Shown here: piece by piece, positions 36,145 to 47,215 of the stretch | How positions within the stretch are numbered: the stretch's first letter is position 1 | How the letters are laid out: every line of letters begins with the position of its first letter | Assembly: GCF_026230105.1 (NCBI RefSeq) | Contig: NC_079474.1 | Location: forward strand, 37,028,294 to 37,092,293 | Direction of reading: 5' to 3' | Length of the DNA stretch: 64,000 nt | DNA from: Diorhabda sublineata | Lineage: Eukaryota; Arthropoda; Insecta; Coleoptera; Chrysomelidae | Program-made: the position numbers and the translations under genes | Notes under the pieces: model-generated | Databases searched by the model: none | What the model was told of the DNA's origin: nothing | What the model saw: only the letters and a program-made list of their open reading frames with translations

Positions 36145-37019
36145 TTAGTACAAGTATTTTTTTAATTTGGCAACTTTAATCATATTTAATTAACAAAATA
36201 GCAAATTTTGTAGTGGAGAATACCCAAAATTATAACACAAAATATCTTGACATCCTGTAAAATTGTTGGTTTGGGCAGCAAACTCTTAAAAAGACCCATA
36301 AACTTTTGAAAATGCACGTGGCGATTCAGTGTTAACTTTGCAGGACATATAAAAATGCTACGATATTTTTTAAATGTCGTTAAGAAATTTTCCAAACAAA
36401 TTGATTTCGAGCAGAAGCGATTTCTATTAGGGATATATTAGAGCCTAAAGATAGACCTAGACTGTTATTCGATTTCTGTTCTAATTTTAGGTTTATTTTG
36501 TTAATATTTTTCTTTCGGTTCCTTCCCGACATATATCTTTGCCTGTAGGTGAAATATAATTTAGACTTAACTATTTCAACTATAGCAAATTCAATCTGCG
36601 AAAGCTCTAAAATATTTAGAGTAACTTGAATTGATTTACTCTTTTTATCTGTATACTGTATCCAGACCCTGTACACAACTTCTGAATTATCATATTCTCA
36701 CCACAATATCTAAATAGTAATTTTGTTGAGAACCTCTGTTTGTCTAATTAATACTATATTCTAATTACATGACATGTCGGTTGAATATAGCGGCAACTTT
36801 TTGATAATTTTTTCAACGTTAAATTAATGATCGATGATCAAAATAATATTAATCTTGCAAGACTGCAAGTCATTCGCTCCATTCACCGTAAAAAATAACA
36901 ATATAAGAGCATATGTGCCAGTGCGTACTTCTTAGTTCAACTATCAACTCTTCTTGAATCTCCAAATGAAATATTCTATGTACAATAAGGAAAATCTGAG
37001 ATTGCTGATTCACTAGTTT
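36145..37019. other. Non-coding AT-rich stretch
   Basis: No feature could be supported here. A 98-codon minus-strand frame at 36380-36676 is unrecognised. Confidence 0.45.
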
Positions 37020-37022
37020 TAA

Positions 37023-37508
37023 AGGCCGCTTGACATGATGCAAGTAATTGCATGTAATTTCTTGCAAGGTCAAAATATTGCATAGATTAATATTGCAGAT
37101 GCATGTCTCTTGTCATTGCATCATGGCTGCCACTAACAAAGACTCAAAATGTGAGTTGAACAAATACCTTACCTAAAATTTGATCCATTATTTTGTCACC
37201 GGTTTAACAATGATGGTAACAAAACTACGTAAGTAAGTAACAAAGTGAAAAAATTGTCAGTGGATTACTGTCAATAATTATATCTGTTGCTGCATTGGTT
37301 TTGGAGCCTGATGGATAGGTTGGTTGTTGAGCCAAAAGTAACTAGACTGCAGCTTGCTCGCAATAGAAATGGCACCAAAGCAATTATGTTGCAAATGCGA
37401 AATCTTGCATGAAACAATCAGCTGAACTTCATGGACGTATGCTTTTTATCAAGGAATATTGCGTCTTGCATTGCATTGCACGTTGTATTGCATCATGTGA
37501 AGCGGTCT
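37023..37508. mobile_element. PIF/Harbinger-type MITE with 21-bp TIRs and TAA target duplication
   Basis: The left end AGGCCGCTTGACATGATGCA and the right end GCATCATGTGAAGCGGTCT (as read on plus) are inverted repeats matching at 19 of 21 positions. Both are bounded by TAA (37020-37022 and 37509-37511). A three-base TWA duplication with TIRs of this length is the hallmark of the PIF/Harbinger superfamily. At 486 bp with no long frame, the element is a non-autonomous MITE. TGCA-containing words such as TTGCAT, ATGCAA and TTGCA recur in the subterminal 80 bases at both ends, which could be transposase-binding sites. A short frame from 37123 starts MAATNKDSKCELNKY and stops after 17 codons. It may be the leftover start of the parent element's gene. 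Confidence 0.88.
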
Positions 37509-37849
37509 TAAGGATAATATTGTAAATCGTTTGACTTATGAAGGAAAAACTATCTATGTATCCCTCATAAGGGCTACAAAAGCAAGAAAACAAAAATAAG
37601 AAATCTGAGCCAACCAATACATCACATGCAACGAACTGCCTCAACGGCACCATATAGAAATGTTTTTTGGTATCCCACACGATGATAAAAATCGCAAAAA
37701 GTTTTAGTTTTATCTAAACACGAAGTACACCGAATCTTTGATAGAATATACGCGGAATTGTTCAGTTCAGGCCGAGCTGAAATCGCAGACAAACTGTTTT
37801 GTAGCTGATTTTTATTGTAAACGTGTGAACCAATATTAATTATATTGAA

Positions 37850-37965
37850 TAGAAAATCATCCGACGATTGTCAAAAGAAAAAGAGTTATTCACGGTAATG
37901 CAAGACCACACAGTGCAAAACGAACACTGGAAAAAAAAATAATGAATTGAGGTGGTAGTTACCAT
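37850..37965 (+). mobile_element. Possible short mariner fragment
   Basis: The plus strand reads IENHPTIVKRKRVIHGNARP then HSAKRTLEKK, resembling the second-Asp segment of mariners (VIFHHDNARPHxAKRTLE). Asp is replaced by Gly and the reading fails after about 40 codons, where the probable LTR begins. A single motif supports it. Confidence 0.45.
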
Positions 37966-37978
37966 TTCACCATCATAT

Positions 37979-38452
37979 TGTTACGAACTTATCTCCACCA
38001 TGGAGCGGCCCTGCTGGGATTTGGTGGAATTCTAAAATTTGGCGAATGCGTCACCTTTGATGAAATATCCGGAATTCGTTTGATCTTGGTTTTATAGCAA
38101 GTGGTTTATTTACATTATCTCTTTTGAAGAATTTCTAGAAAGGCTTATTTAATTATTTGTTTTTTTCTTTATTTTTCTAAATATTTTGAGAATTGTTTTT
38201 GGATATATAAAGAGTTTATCTACTGCAGTTTAGTTAACTTTCTAATAAATAGTCGTAGTGAACAGACCAAAATAGAAAGTAACCGGAGATTTTAAATAAA
38301 TTATTTTAGTTAGTTAAGTGATAGTAATAAGTGAATTATATTATAAGTTAGTGTAGTGTACAGTATGTAAATAAATTAAGAACGTAAGAGGCAGTGTTTA
38401 TTAATTCATCCCACCAATAGAAATCGTAAAAATAAATAAGGAAAACATAACA
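37979..38452 (+). mobile_element. Probable solo LTR (Gypsy-like TGTTAC...TAACA)
   Basis: The 474-bp unit starts TGTTACGAAC and ends ACATAACA, so its termini form the short TGTTA/TAACA inverted repeat usual for LTRs. A TATA-like GGATATATAAAGAG lies at about 38200, followed by an initiator-like region, and AATAAA signals lie near 38370 and 38434. This layout of promoter, start and polyadenylation signal in order fits U3-R-U5. No primer binding site starting TGG follows and no second copy is present, so a solo LTR is the best reading. I saw no clear 4-5 bp target duplication (CATAT before, ATTTT after), which weakens the call. Confidence 0.5.
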
Positions 38453-39883
38453 ATTTTAACAAGGTATCGCACCCTCTTTTCTCACTGTCATAATTCTGAT
38501 GATATCCAAAATTCCATCTCCAGATATTTTACAATTACTTTCCGGCCCTCATAGTTAATTATGGATTTTATTTCCGAGTTCCACCAAAGCCACATTGTCA
38601 CGCCAATTATTTCTTTGACACAAACTATGAGAAGCTTGATAAACTTCAATTACTAAAAACTTAATCGTTAGATCACAAGTTTTAGAAAGAAGTTTTGTAA
38701 GAACCAATCTAGAGCCAATTCATATTTACAAAGTGTTGCGCAGCATCTCTAATGCTGCGAAGGTTCTCTCATACTGATCAAGAGACTACAGACTTGCAGC
38801 CCTTAATCTCGCAATAAACAGGAAATTGTCTATAGACATGTCTATGTAGATAACCTGATACATATTTAAGGAATCAAAACTGCGTAACTTATTACCATAA
38901 AATTGTTTGTATTGGTGCAATGAGCATTATAAGTGAAATATTCCATTATTGTATATATGATTTGGTGTTAGATCTGGTATATGAGAAGACATTTCGGAAT
39001 AATTCCATCAACAAATACTGACGAAGTAGAAATGCCCGTACCTAGTATAGATTGGTATTCCATACCGTTCAAATAATTCTGATAATTTAACACTGATTAT
39101 TAACGTTCATTGATTTGAAGGTTCGACATGTACCAAAAATATTTATCAACATTTTGCGTTTTTCTAGAGAACACTGAACAAAGCAACAGATAATCGGCGT
39201 GATATATGGTAATTTATGGCCGAAAGTTTTCAGTAAATTAGGATGAACTAAATATACACAAAACAAGGAAGTATTTGGATGTACATAGCCATTACTGGCT
39301 ATCAAACCAATCCTTCTTTTTTCATCATCAATCCTCGAACAATATAAACGGGTAGCAATGGAATATTTTACCACTCCATGTCATTACGACATGACCTCTA
39401 CATAATGCGCGTCAAATTTTGCAATCTATCATATTCCTTCTTCCCCTATTCTATTGATATTTCGGATCATTGGGTTCTTAACGAAGTAGCGCTAAGGGAT
39501 TCACACCCGTCTCTTATATGTTTCGTTGTCGAAGTGTGACTGTTTTTGATACTGGGATAACATTTTCCTGTATTCTGCTAAAAAAGCCACAGACTAGGTG
39601 AACCATAGCCTACTCTATAATTGTGTCCAATGAATAACTTGGTACGAGCTTATCACGAAAATTTGGAGTGATTGTATGGAGGATTTTCCCAATTATTTTG
39701 AGTTTGTGATCTGTTTTGTACTTCTATCGTTCAGATCGCCAATTCCCTTATCGCTGTGTTTAATTAGATTATTAGTACTTCGCTCTTCAATACAATTTAT
39801 ATTCTTTGAATAATTCCTCATGCATTGTTTCTAGGGGACAGTAATCACTTTCTTAATGCATCTGTATTTTTTCCTTGTTTGTG
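38453..39883. other. Non-coding stretch, unassigned
   Basis: No gene or element could be supported. A perfect small hairpin (CGCAGCAT, loop CTCTA, ATGCTGCG) lies at 38739-38759. Confidence 0.4.
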
Positions 39884-40165
39884 TCACATACTATTGAGAC
39901 ATACGTGATTATTTTGATTTTTCTGCTTCATGTCCATGTGCTGGGAAAATTTTAATTCTTGGTCCTTTAACAAATCTAGGTCTTCGCCATTTTTGCTTTC
40001 TCTGAACTGTAATTCGGTCTTCTCTCCACTTAGTTTGCTAAATTTTACTTTAAGGCTTTTAGTGCTCATATGCATTTTGGATTCCGCACACAGTGCCTTA
40101 ATGGTGTTTACCGTCTCAATTTTCCATTTGCTGAATTCATTGCGAATTTTCTATCTTTGAAATAT
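39884..40165 (-). other. Lys/Glu-rich coiled-coil-like open frame, possible LINE ORF1 relic
   Basis: The minus-strand frame reads KIRNEFSKWKIETVNTIKAL, then SKMHMSTKSLKVKFSKLSGE, then ESKNGEDLDLLKDQELKFSQ. It is rich in Lys, Glu and Leu at heptad-like spacing, as in the coiled-coil N-terminal half of ORF1 proteins of several insect LINEs. No downstream RNA-binding or zinc-knuckle part is visible. The open frame extends upstream of its first Met to about 40160. The assignment rests on composition and a general likeness only. Confidence 0.3.
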
Positions 40166-40899
40166 CGTTCAGGATTGTTATGTGGAGTTTGGATCTTATT
40201 CTTTCCATTTAATAAAGAAGTCCTTCATGGTCAAAACCTCCCGTGGATTTTTTTAAGTGAAAGTATAAGTAATAATAAAAATTTCTATATTAATTTTTTT
40301 TTGATTTTTCTCAATACTATAACAATTTAATAACAAATTAAATCATCATTTTCATTTTTAAATCAACCACAATAATTCTTCAAAATTGTTTGTATTAATC
40401 TATAATTTTTTCTTAATCACTTAGGTAAGGGGAGACTTGACCACTTTCGGTAATATTGATAAAAGGTGTGAATGCCAGCCAGGTGTGGTATGAAGTCTCT
40501 AATGAATAGTTCTATTGTCCATTGCCGTGAAATGATCCTCTAATTGTCCAACAATCGCAGTGCTGTTCAAATTGGAAACATTTCCTGAATGCCTTTCTGA
40601 TTGCTTTGTATTCAGACGAGTGTTATATACGGGTCCACTATGTTTGTTGACTTTTTTTTATTGTTGTTTATTATCATAAAGTCTATCGTCATTTGATCGT
40701 TTGGTATGTGAAGAGGATTAATAATAGGATATTCATTAATGATAATTTATTGTCGGTGATTTGTATGAATAATAAGGATTCGATAAATTCCCAAATTAAA
40801 AATATCACTCAACAATTACGTTTATATTTGTGTATGGAATTTTATTTTGTGCAGCTGAGATAAAAACTAGAATAATATGTTGCATGTCACAATGAATTT
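40166..40899. other. Non-coding stretch
   Basis: Nothing that I can assign was seen. The sequence is A/T-rich with a few GC-richer words near 40440-40520. Confidence 0.4.
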
Positions 40900-41735
40900 T
40901 TGGAAAATGGGAATGGGGAAATCACTTGTAGCATGCCATTCAATAAATTCAATAAAATCTCAAAATTGATTCGAATTCTTTTTATAAATATTAGTACATT
41001 TGGGGTGATTTTATTCATTATATTCGCTTGTAAGTTTTTCCTTACTTTTTTTATCATTGTGCTCACAAAAATTCCAGTTATGGTTATTAATTTCCTTTTT
41101 GTTTAAGTTTCCGCGTGAACTCGTATTTTCTATTTATTTTGGGAACAGAACGAATAGAATAGAACAGATTCCTGTATGGTTATATTATAAAAAAATATAA
41201 ATTCGGCTTTTTTATATATTAGAGCATAAGCTTTCATTAAAATCAGTTCTTTGTACTCGTTCCCTCTTCCATAATTTCCATCTGTGTACCTGTTTCCTTC
41301 CTCATTTCATTTTTTTCCGCAGTTCTACAGCTGCCAGGTGGTTAGGAGTCTCAACCACTAGCACCGCACCACGAACACCGGACTACAAAACACCGGACTA
41401 CAGATTGAGCCAACAATTCAACCTCAACTCTAACATTTGGAAACCCAGTTGAGAACTGAAGCCATCCCGTATTTCCATAGATAAATCCCATCTCTTTAAT
41501 ATATAAATAATTTTGAGTAGTGTTTTAATTTATAACTGCTTTTATTCGTTATGCTTTTTTGGAGACGCAGTTAATGTGAATGCTTTTCCGCTTTTCTTTA
41601 CGCTAATTGTTACGTCGTTCGTTAAAAAGCTGGTGACATCCAATTTATATTGATTGTTTCCCCCTCTGCGTACCAGTTATTTATATACTTTGACAGAGGA
41701 CGAATACCACTTCCTGAGGAAGAGTCTTCTGCCGG
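40900..41735 (-). repeat. Unknown interspersed repeat family, copy D
   Basis: Read on the minus strand: GGAAGTGGTATTCGTCCTC, AAGTATATAAATAACTGGTA, CAATATAAATTGGATGTCAC, CTTTTTAACGAACGACGTAA, CATTAACTGCG, TATATTAAAGAGATGGGAT, TAGTGGTTGAGACTCCTAAC, CTATTCTATTCGTTCTGTTC, and a tail with GAATTCGAATCAATTTTGAG then ATTTTATTGAATT. All blocks are in the same order as in copies B and C. A local direct repeat ACACCGGACTACA occurs twice near 41380-41405, specific to this copy. Beyond the TATA side, CTTCCTGAGGAAGAG forms a partial palindrome that may belong to the element's true end. Confidence 0.78.
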
Positions 41736-41989
41736 AAGTAAGGTTACACACTCATTAGTTCATATACATACTTTAGGAGGATTAGATATAATCTTGACCA
41801 ACCAATAAAACTATTAGGTAGGCAGCTACCCATACGTGATCCTGGCAATCATGTATACATCTTCGCCCCACTGAAACTATTGTATTATTTGTTTTCAACG
41901 TCATTCTCCGTGATTTAATCACCTGTCTAAACCTTGACAGATTGCTAAAGATCAATTAACATTATTATTATACGAAAGACTTATGCAAT

Positions 41990-43019
41990 ACTCAGCTTAG
42001 AGCCGATATTATTCACCTATCCCGAATACAAAGGATTTGGCTCGGTTCATATAATGAACTTGCGCACTGTGAGGCAAGTTTGTTGAGAACGTTATGAGTG
42101 TTCGACAAAAGGAACTGAATTGACTCTTCTATCAACTACCACGATGTCAGGTCTGTTATTCTAAAATTGTCATTTTCTGCGGTTGGTACTTGTAATACAG
42201 TGAATACGTATTGAAAAGACCGACCTTACTGGCCAGTTTCTGGTGGTTGATATTGCACACTTGGTTATGCGTATTAGCTAAAATTGTCAGATTGAGTGTT
42301 CGGATCCTTAATAATATTTCTCCTTGTAGTTATTCGTGTTAATAACTTGATCCTGGATAGCCATCATGAAATCTTGGGTCTCTGGAAAGAGATTACCGCT
42401 GGTAAGCCGTTTGTTTGAAGCTTCTTTGTCAACATGCGGTTGGTTGAGGTTCAGCTGTTCCAGCTTCTGTGTCCAATACTATATTTAAGTCAGATTCTGG
42501 CGATGCGACGTTGAGGGGTGAATAATCCTCATCCGCTTTGGATATAATGCAGAGTTGAAATTTCCGATTTAGTATGAAAGAAATCACGTAGTTTCATTAC
42601 CTGGCGAGAGTGCAGGTTAATAAGGTCAATCAAGCGTCTCCCACCTTCCTTTCGGGGTAATGTTGTTCTAATAGTGAATGACTTCGGGTGGTGGTTGTTG
42701 TTCTTCGTCATCATTGTTCATGTCAACCCTCCAGGTCTGTTTTTGTCCACTTCAGGATTCCAAAAGTGTACGTTAAAACAGGTGTGGCATAGGTGTTGAT
42801 TGCCTGGACTAAGTTGCCTGCATTTGATTCGAATTTCATAAATGACTTAACTATTTTGGTGTATTGATACTGGTTTCTAGCTTTTGCCTGCTTGTGGCTT
42901 AGTAGCTTAGCCTGTTGAAATCCTAGGTATTTGTAGGTTTCTCCGTTTTCCATCGCCTGTACGATATATCCGTTGGGATATGCCTTTCTCGGTATGTAGA
43001 ACCTTATTATTAGGTTCAT
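41990..43019 (-). mobile_element. R2-like LINE 3' end (post-RT domain, zinc finger and endonuclease region), decayed
   Basis: From 43019 down, the minus strand reads ENGETYKYLGFQQAKLLS, GNLVQAINTYATPVLTYTFG and ILKWTKTDLEG. After frame changes it continues with HHPKSFTIRTTLPRKEGG, RRLIDLINLHSRQVMKLRDF and a readable LFPETQDFMMAIQDQVI-like segment near 42370. Near 42150-42170 comes RPDIVVVDRRVNS. The series matches insect R2-like non-LTR retrotransposons: the thumb region after the reverse transcriptase, then the Cys/His finger, then the restriction-like endonuclease whose catalytic core includes PD. Stops and shifts interrupt every segment, the Cys/His finger between about 42200 and 42330 is not intact, and the reverse transcriptase is absent. 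R2-like elements often target specific genomic sites; this truncated copy shows no such site. Confidence 0.75.
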
Positions 43020-44164
43020 AACACTTTAACATAATATTCTTAATGTTTTGATAGTCCTGTTAGTTACATTAATAATACAAGTAAGTGAATTTATTTCAAA
43101 ATCACCTCCACCTTCTTTATTTCTTCATAGAAAAAATAAAACAAATGAACAAAGTTGTTGTTTTATTAATGACCAGCGCAACTCTTAGATGCAAAGAGAT
43201 ATCTAAATGAACTTTAAACTGTAATAATTAGCAAATTATCGTGTTTAGATTGAGAAAAAACAACACAGATTATGGGGAAATAATTTTTGAATTCATACAA
43301 CCCATTAATTGAACAGATATGGTAAAATAAGAGGATGAAAGTTTAACCTACAGAGATGAGTTGATGAAGTAGATCTCGAGAAATTCATTACTGAGAATAT
43401 ACATACAGGTCGCTTTAAGAATACGGTGCACTCAAAAGAGCTTCCGCCATCGCATCGGCTTATTAGAATTTGACAAAATTATTATTATTGATGGAAGTTT
43501 AAAAGCTTCACTTCGATCTCTCTAGTAACATGCAATATTTCTTTTGTAACCTTCATTCGATAAGTACTTATTTAGAAACACCTTGTCTGATTTTACATTT
43601 CCATTCATTAGTTTCTATAAACTTCATACTACATTTTAAATGAAACAAATCTCTTGAAACATATTTGAAATAACGTTTTTTTTTTCTTCAAACAAAATTA
43701 TCTGCTGGCGATCGTATTACTTACATACGTCCTGTCAAGATCCTGTCAACATCAATAAAATTCTAAGAACTTCAACCTTCTTCCGCACTCAAAAATCTGA
43801 AACGAAGCGAAATACTAAACACCCAGCAATTAAAGCCCGTTTTAATTACGTATATATCTATCCGAATTCAAGAACATGATTAATTTTAAAGGAACACATG
43901 TCTCTTTAACACCGCATACCTCCTAATGAGGCAACTAGTGACTCGAACATTCCTCCTGCTCAGAAACATTAAATTTGATGCCCGTATCCGGATTATCGGG
44001 AATCTCATTCTCTTAGAAGGGCGATGGTCAATTGCACTTAATTTATAATTTATTAAAAAGGGTTATAACATAAGAAAAATAAAAGAATTTATTGATTTAG
44101 TTGGTCTGAAAAGGGTGAGAAGCGTTACTTATTTATTTGATTATTTAGCTCCTGACAAAAATCA
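43020..44164. other. Non-coding AT-rich stretch
   Basis: Nothing recognisable was seen in this stretch. Confidence 0.45.
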
Positions 44165-45060
44165 TTATTTTACGGTATGATTCGTGTCCCCCAGATACGA
44201 GGTTTTTCGAGTTTTTATTAATTGTATAAGTTCCCTGTCGGTGCTTGTTCTTTGCATTACTTCTTCGTTATTAATATGAGCTCTCCAGGGGATTCTCAGC
44301 ATCCTCCGAAAGATTGACATTTCGAGACTCTCTAAGCGCCTTTGTAAGTTCACCTTAAAGGTCCAAGCCTCCGTTCCGTATAATAAGGTGCCGAATACAT
44401 AGCATTTCACCATCCGGTACCGGATTTTAAGGTCGAGTGCTCGTGATGTAAAAAATTGTTTCATTTTTAGAAAGACATTTCTTGCTTGCTGGATGCGCGA
44501 TCTTGTTACTATACCTGGGTCTATATATTTTGTTATCCAGCACCCCAGATATTTAAATTTCTCGACATATTCGATGATGCCACCATTTACGTTGATAGAC
44601 ATGAGAGGCTGTTTGGATGATTAGGAGGTAATCATAGTTTTAGTCTTTTTGATGTTGATGTTCAGGGCATAATCTTTTCCTATAATTTTTATGCGATCTA
44701 AGAGTGCTTGGAGATCCTGTTGACTATCTATAATTAAGGCAGTGTCATCAGCTCTTGCAAAGACTTTTCCTGAATATATATTGAAGAGTATAGGAGACAA
44801 CACGCATTCTTGTCGTACGCCTCTTTTAATGCTGTATCGTTCTGTGTCACCGCTTTCAGTTCTCACCACTGCAGTTTTGTTAGCATAAAGCTCCCGTATG
44901 TTTTTGAGGTCATTCTCATCTAGACCCTTCCTGTAAAGGCAGTTCATCAGCTTATCGTATCTTACTTAGTCGAAAGCCTTTTCATAATCAATACAACATA
45001 AAAAGAGGTCATTTTGCTGGTGTCGGCATTTTTGTAGTAGTATAATGAAACTGATCAATG
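44165..45060 (-). mobile_element. RTE-like LINE reverse transcriptase fragment
   Basis: The minus strand reads IDYEKAFD-stop-VRYDKLMN (RT motif with the first catalytic Asp), LYANKTAVVRTES, then IKRGVRQECVLSPILFNIYS. After a small internal deletion come VFARADDTALIIDSQQDLQA (catalytic YADD altered to RADD), NINIKKTKTM, EKFKYLGCWITKY, RYRMVKCYVFGTLLYGTEAW and FRRMLRIPWRAHINNEEVMQ near the C-terminus. Family knowledge places this in the RTE/BovB-like clade often mis-annotated in insects as a craniofacial development protein 2-like or endonuclease-reverse transcriptase gene. The palm and thumb regions are nearly complete, but about 30 residues before the ADD box are missing. There is at least one stop and a frame change at about 44620, and the endonuclease domain is absent. 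Confidence 0.88.
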
Positions 45061-46517
45061 CTTCCCAAGTCCCAAATCAATGCATACATTCAGTAAATTG
45101 ATAGTTTGCAACAGTAGAAGAATCTTTCTAATTAGAAATTACTAGAGCATCGATGGGAAAACTGTCTAACATTAATGGAGACTAAACAATATTCTTCTTT
45201 TTTTGAATTCATGCTAGAAAACTTGAATTTAATGCTTTGATGTCAAACTATCGTTTAATTAATCTTCCTTAAATTTAAATACTACTGACAACTTGATTCC
45301 TTGTTTTAACCGAAGACAATTAAAAGCAATCAGTCCTCGCGAATTGAGTGTCTACCTGTTTGAAACGTATTATTTAAAACCAGTCAAATTGCTAGTAGTA
45401 CAATGGCTCTTCTCAAGCACATACCGTCTTTTTATTCCCCGGGCAATTATCACCATTCTCCCAGAATTGACCAATGCGAATTCTCTTACAGTTACCCATC
45501 AACCATCGTCGATGTCATTATATACTAATTTGACGTTCGTAACTATACAACGAGTATAGAGATGGGAAGTAAAATATTTGGGGAAATGCTTAGAGAGAAA
45601 ACAAAGTGATGAATATTATCATGTAAGGATATATATAATGGAATGATGTCACAGTTTTTTGTGATTATTTTTGTTTTATTGTTAATTTGTATCAGAAATA
45701 ATTTTTGGAAATGAAAAAGAGGTGATTTGTGGAGGAAATCCAGATGTTCTTATTTTCTTTGTTATTAACTGAGAGCAAGCAAAATTTAATATTTACTGAT
45801 GAGCTGTACTATAGTAAAAGCAGTTTTATGAATGTCTGATATTTTAATGTTGTAATGAGGCTCAACTACATCTTTCTAAATGTGATACTTGAACCTTTAT
45901 CTGATAATTTAAAAATACTTATAATATTTCTAGTAGCAGAAGGGCTAGGAGTAATGTGATATAATAAAAGAAGAGAAGACATATACAAAAATTGTATACA
46001 TTCATTATAATGAAGAAAACTACAGTATGTAGGACGGTTCCTAACTGGAAATTTTAATATTCATTTTTAGAGTTTTATTTTAAAATAATTACTATCTTTG
46101 TATTCCTGTACTCGGTGCTCCAAAATAATTTACCACAATGTAGGACAAAAAAGTAACAATCCCACTTCTGAATTCGATTGACCAACGACCGGTTGTAGCC
46201 GGTTGGTCAGAAGAATGCAAGACGAAAGGAAACACATGTTTGGTTGCCTATGCACGACAAAATATTTTCTTAATTAGACCTAATAGAGTTGAAATGCTCA
46301 AGATTATTTCCGTAATTTGCATAGATAAATGGAAGGGGCTAGTTTAAGGGATTTTTTATGGGTTTGTTTCGGAGTGTTATTAAGGGCTCGGAATGATATG
46401 TAGCTTTTTGGTAATTTTTGTGTCGATTAGCTTGGTATTATTTTAATTAAATTAAACTATAATGCTAGTAACGCTAGATAATCGAATAATTATACAGTTG
46501 ACTATAGATATTAAATA
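45061..46517. other. Non-coding AT-rich stretch with one hairpin
   Basis: No gene was found. An 88-codon plus frame at 45293-45559 is unrecognised. An imperfect 31-base hairpin occupies 46179-46209, where TGACCA pairs with TGGTCA and ACCGG with CCGGT. Confidence 0.4.
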
Positions 46518-46645
46518 TACAGGGTAATTTTAAAGTACGTATTTCTATTGTTCATTGAGTGTTTTTGATGTTTTATCAAAACAACAAGAGTTCAATACTT
46601 CTATAGATATGGAGGATAATAAAAAACACATTCCACCCTATATAC
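46518..46645. repeat. Possible mini-element with CAGGGT-type ends
   Basis: TATACAGGGTAATTTTAAAG at the left and TTCCACCCTATA at the right give an imperfect TATA(C)AGGGT inverted end about 125 bases apart, each abutting TA. Ends of this kind belong to the DUF4817-type mariner relatives whose relics are common here. The internal sequence has no coding content. Confidence 0.3.
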
Positions 46646-46839
46646 ACTAACTAACTAACTTGAGACTTCTTAAAAGCAATAGTATCATAAATACGGTCCA
46701 TTTATGTTGTAAAGCAAAAGAGAAGATTGGACAATTTTGTTTGATTCTTACAAAACAGACAAATTCAAAAAAACATTTTTTTTCTGTGAAAAACAAGCAC
46801 AAGAAGATAAACCCAATTCCAATCGAGTAGTACGAGTGG

Positions 46840-47215
46840 TGCCTACCGTGTAGAGATGCCTGTGGATATTAATCTTAAACTTCTGTAGGTTGTATTGTTC
46901 GAAGAAGATGTGTCTTGTAGCTGGTTCTACAGGCTTGCACTTATCCGAAGAGAGGAGAATAAATGATTGTTCTAGGCATCACAAGGTGAATTCGGTGTTT
47001 ATAGGTAAGCCGTGTCTGTCGAATATGTTTTGCAAATACTGCTCCAGGTGGGATTATGTTGGACAACTCGAAAGAGCATTTGCCGTGATAGTGTCGGTAA
47101 AACAAAGTCAGATCAGTGACCTTTCTTCTTTGCTCTAAGCTGTCCCAGTTTCTGATCAACTCTAGATCGTCTATAAGTCGAATTGCATTATATGTCCATC
47201 TTTCCAATCTTCACT
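46840..47215 (-). mobile_element. Jockey-like LINE C-terminal fragment
   Basis: The minus strand reads MERWTYNAIRLIDD, SLEQRRKVTDLTLFYRHYHG, KCSFELSNIIPP, TRQ/RQTRLTYKHRIHLVMPR and, after a frame change, YNLQKFKINIHRHL. This follows the conserved last segment of jockey-like insect LINEs, usually read as SLExRRxVxxLxxFYRxYxGxCSxEL...IIPP...RxTR...HxxxVxxPR...NLQxFKxxVxxHL, just before the stop. The piece between MPR and YNLQ, which normally reads RSFFPRTxxxWNxLP, is disrupted. No reverse transcriptase remains, so this is a 5'-truncated tail, the usual outcome of LINE insertion. Confidence 0.75.

Noticed and set aside
38739..38759. Perfect 8-bp hairpin CGCAGCAT-CTCTA-ATGCTGCG as a terminator or small RNA
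   Set aside because: Too short to support a function, and intrinsic terminators do not apply in a eukaryotic Pol II context.
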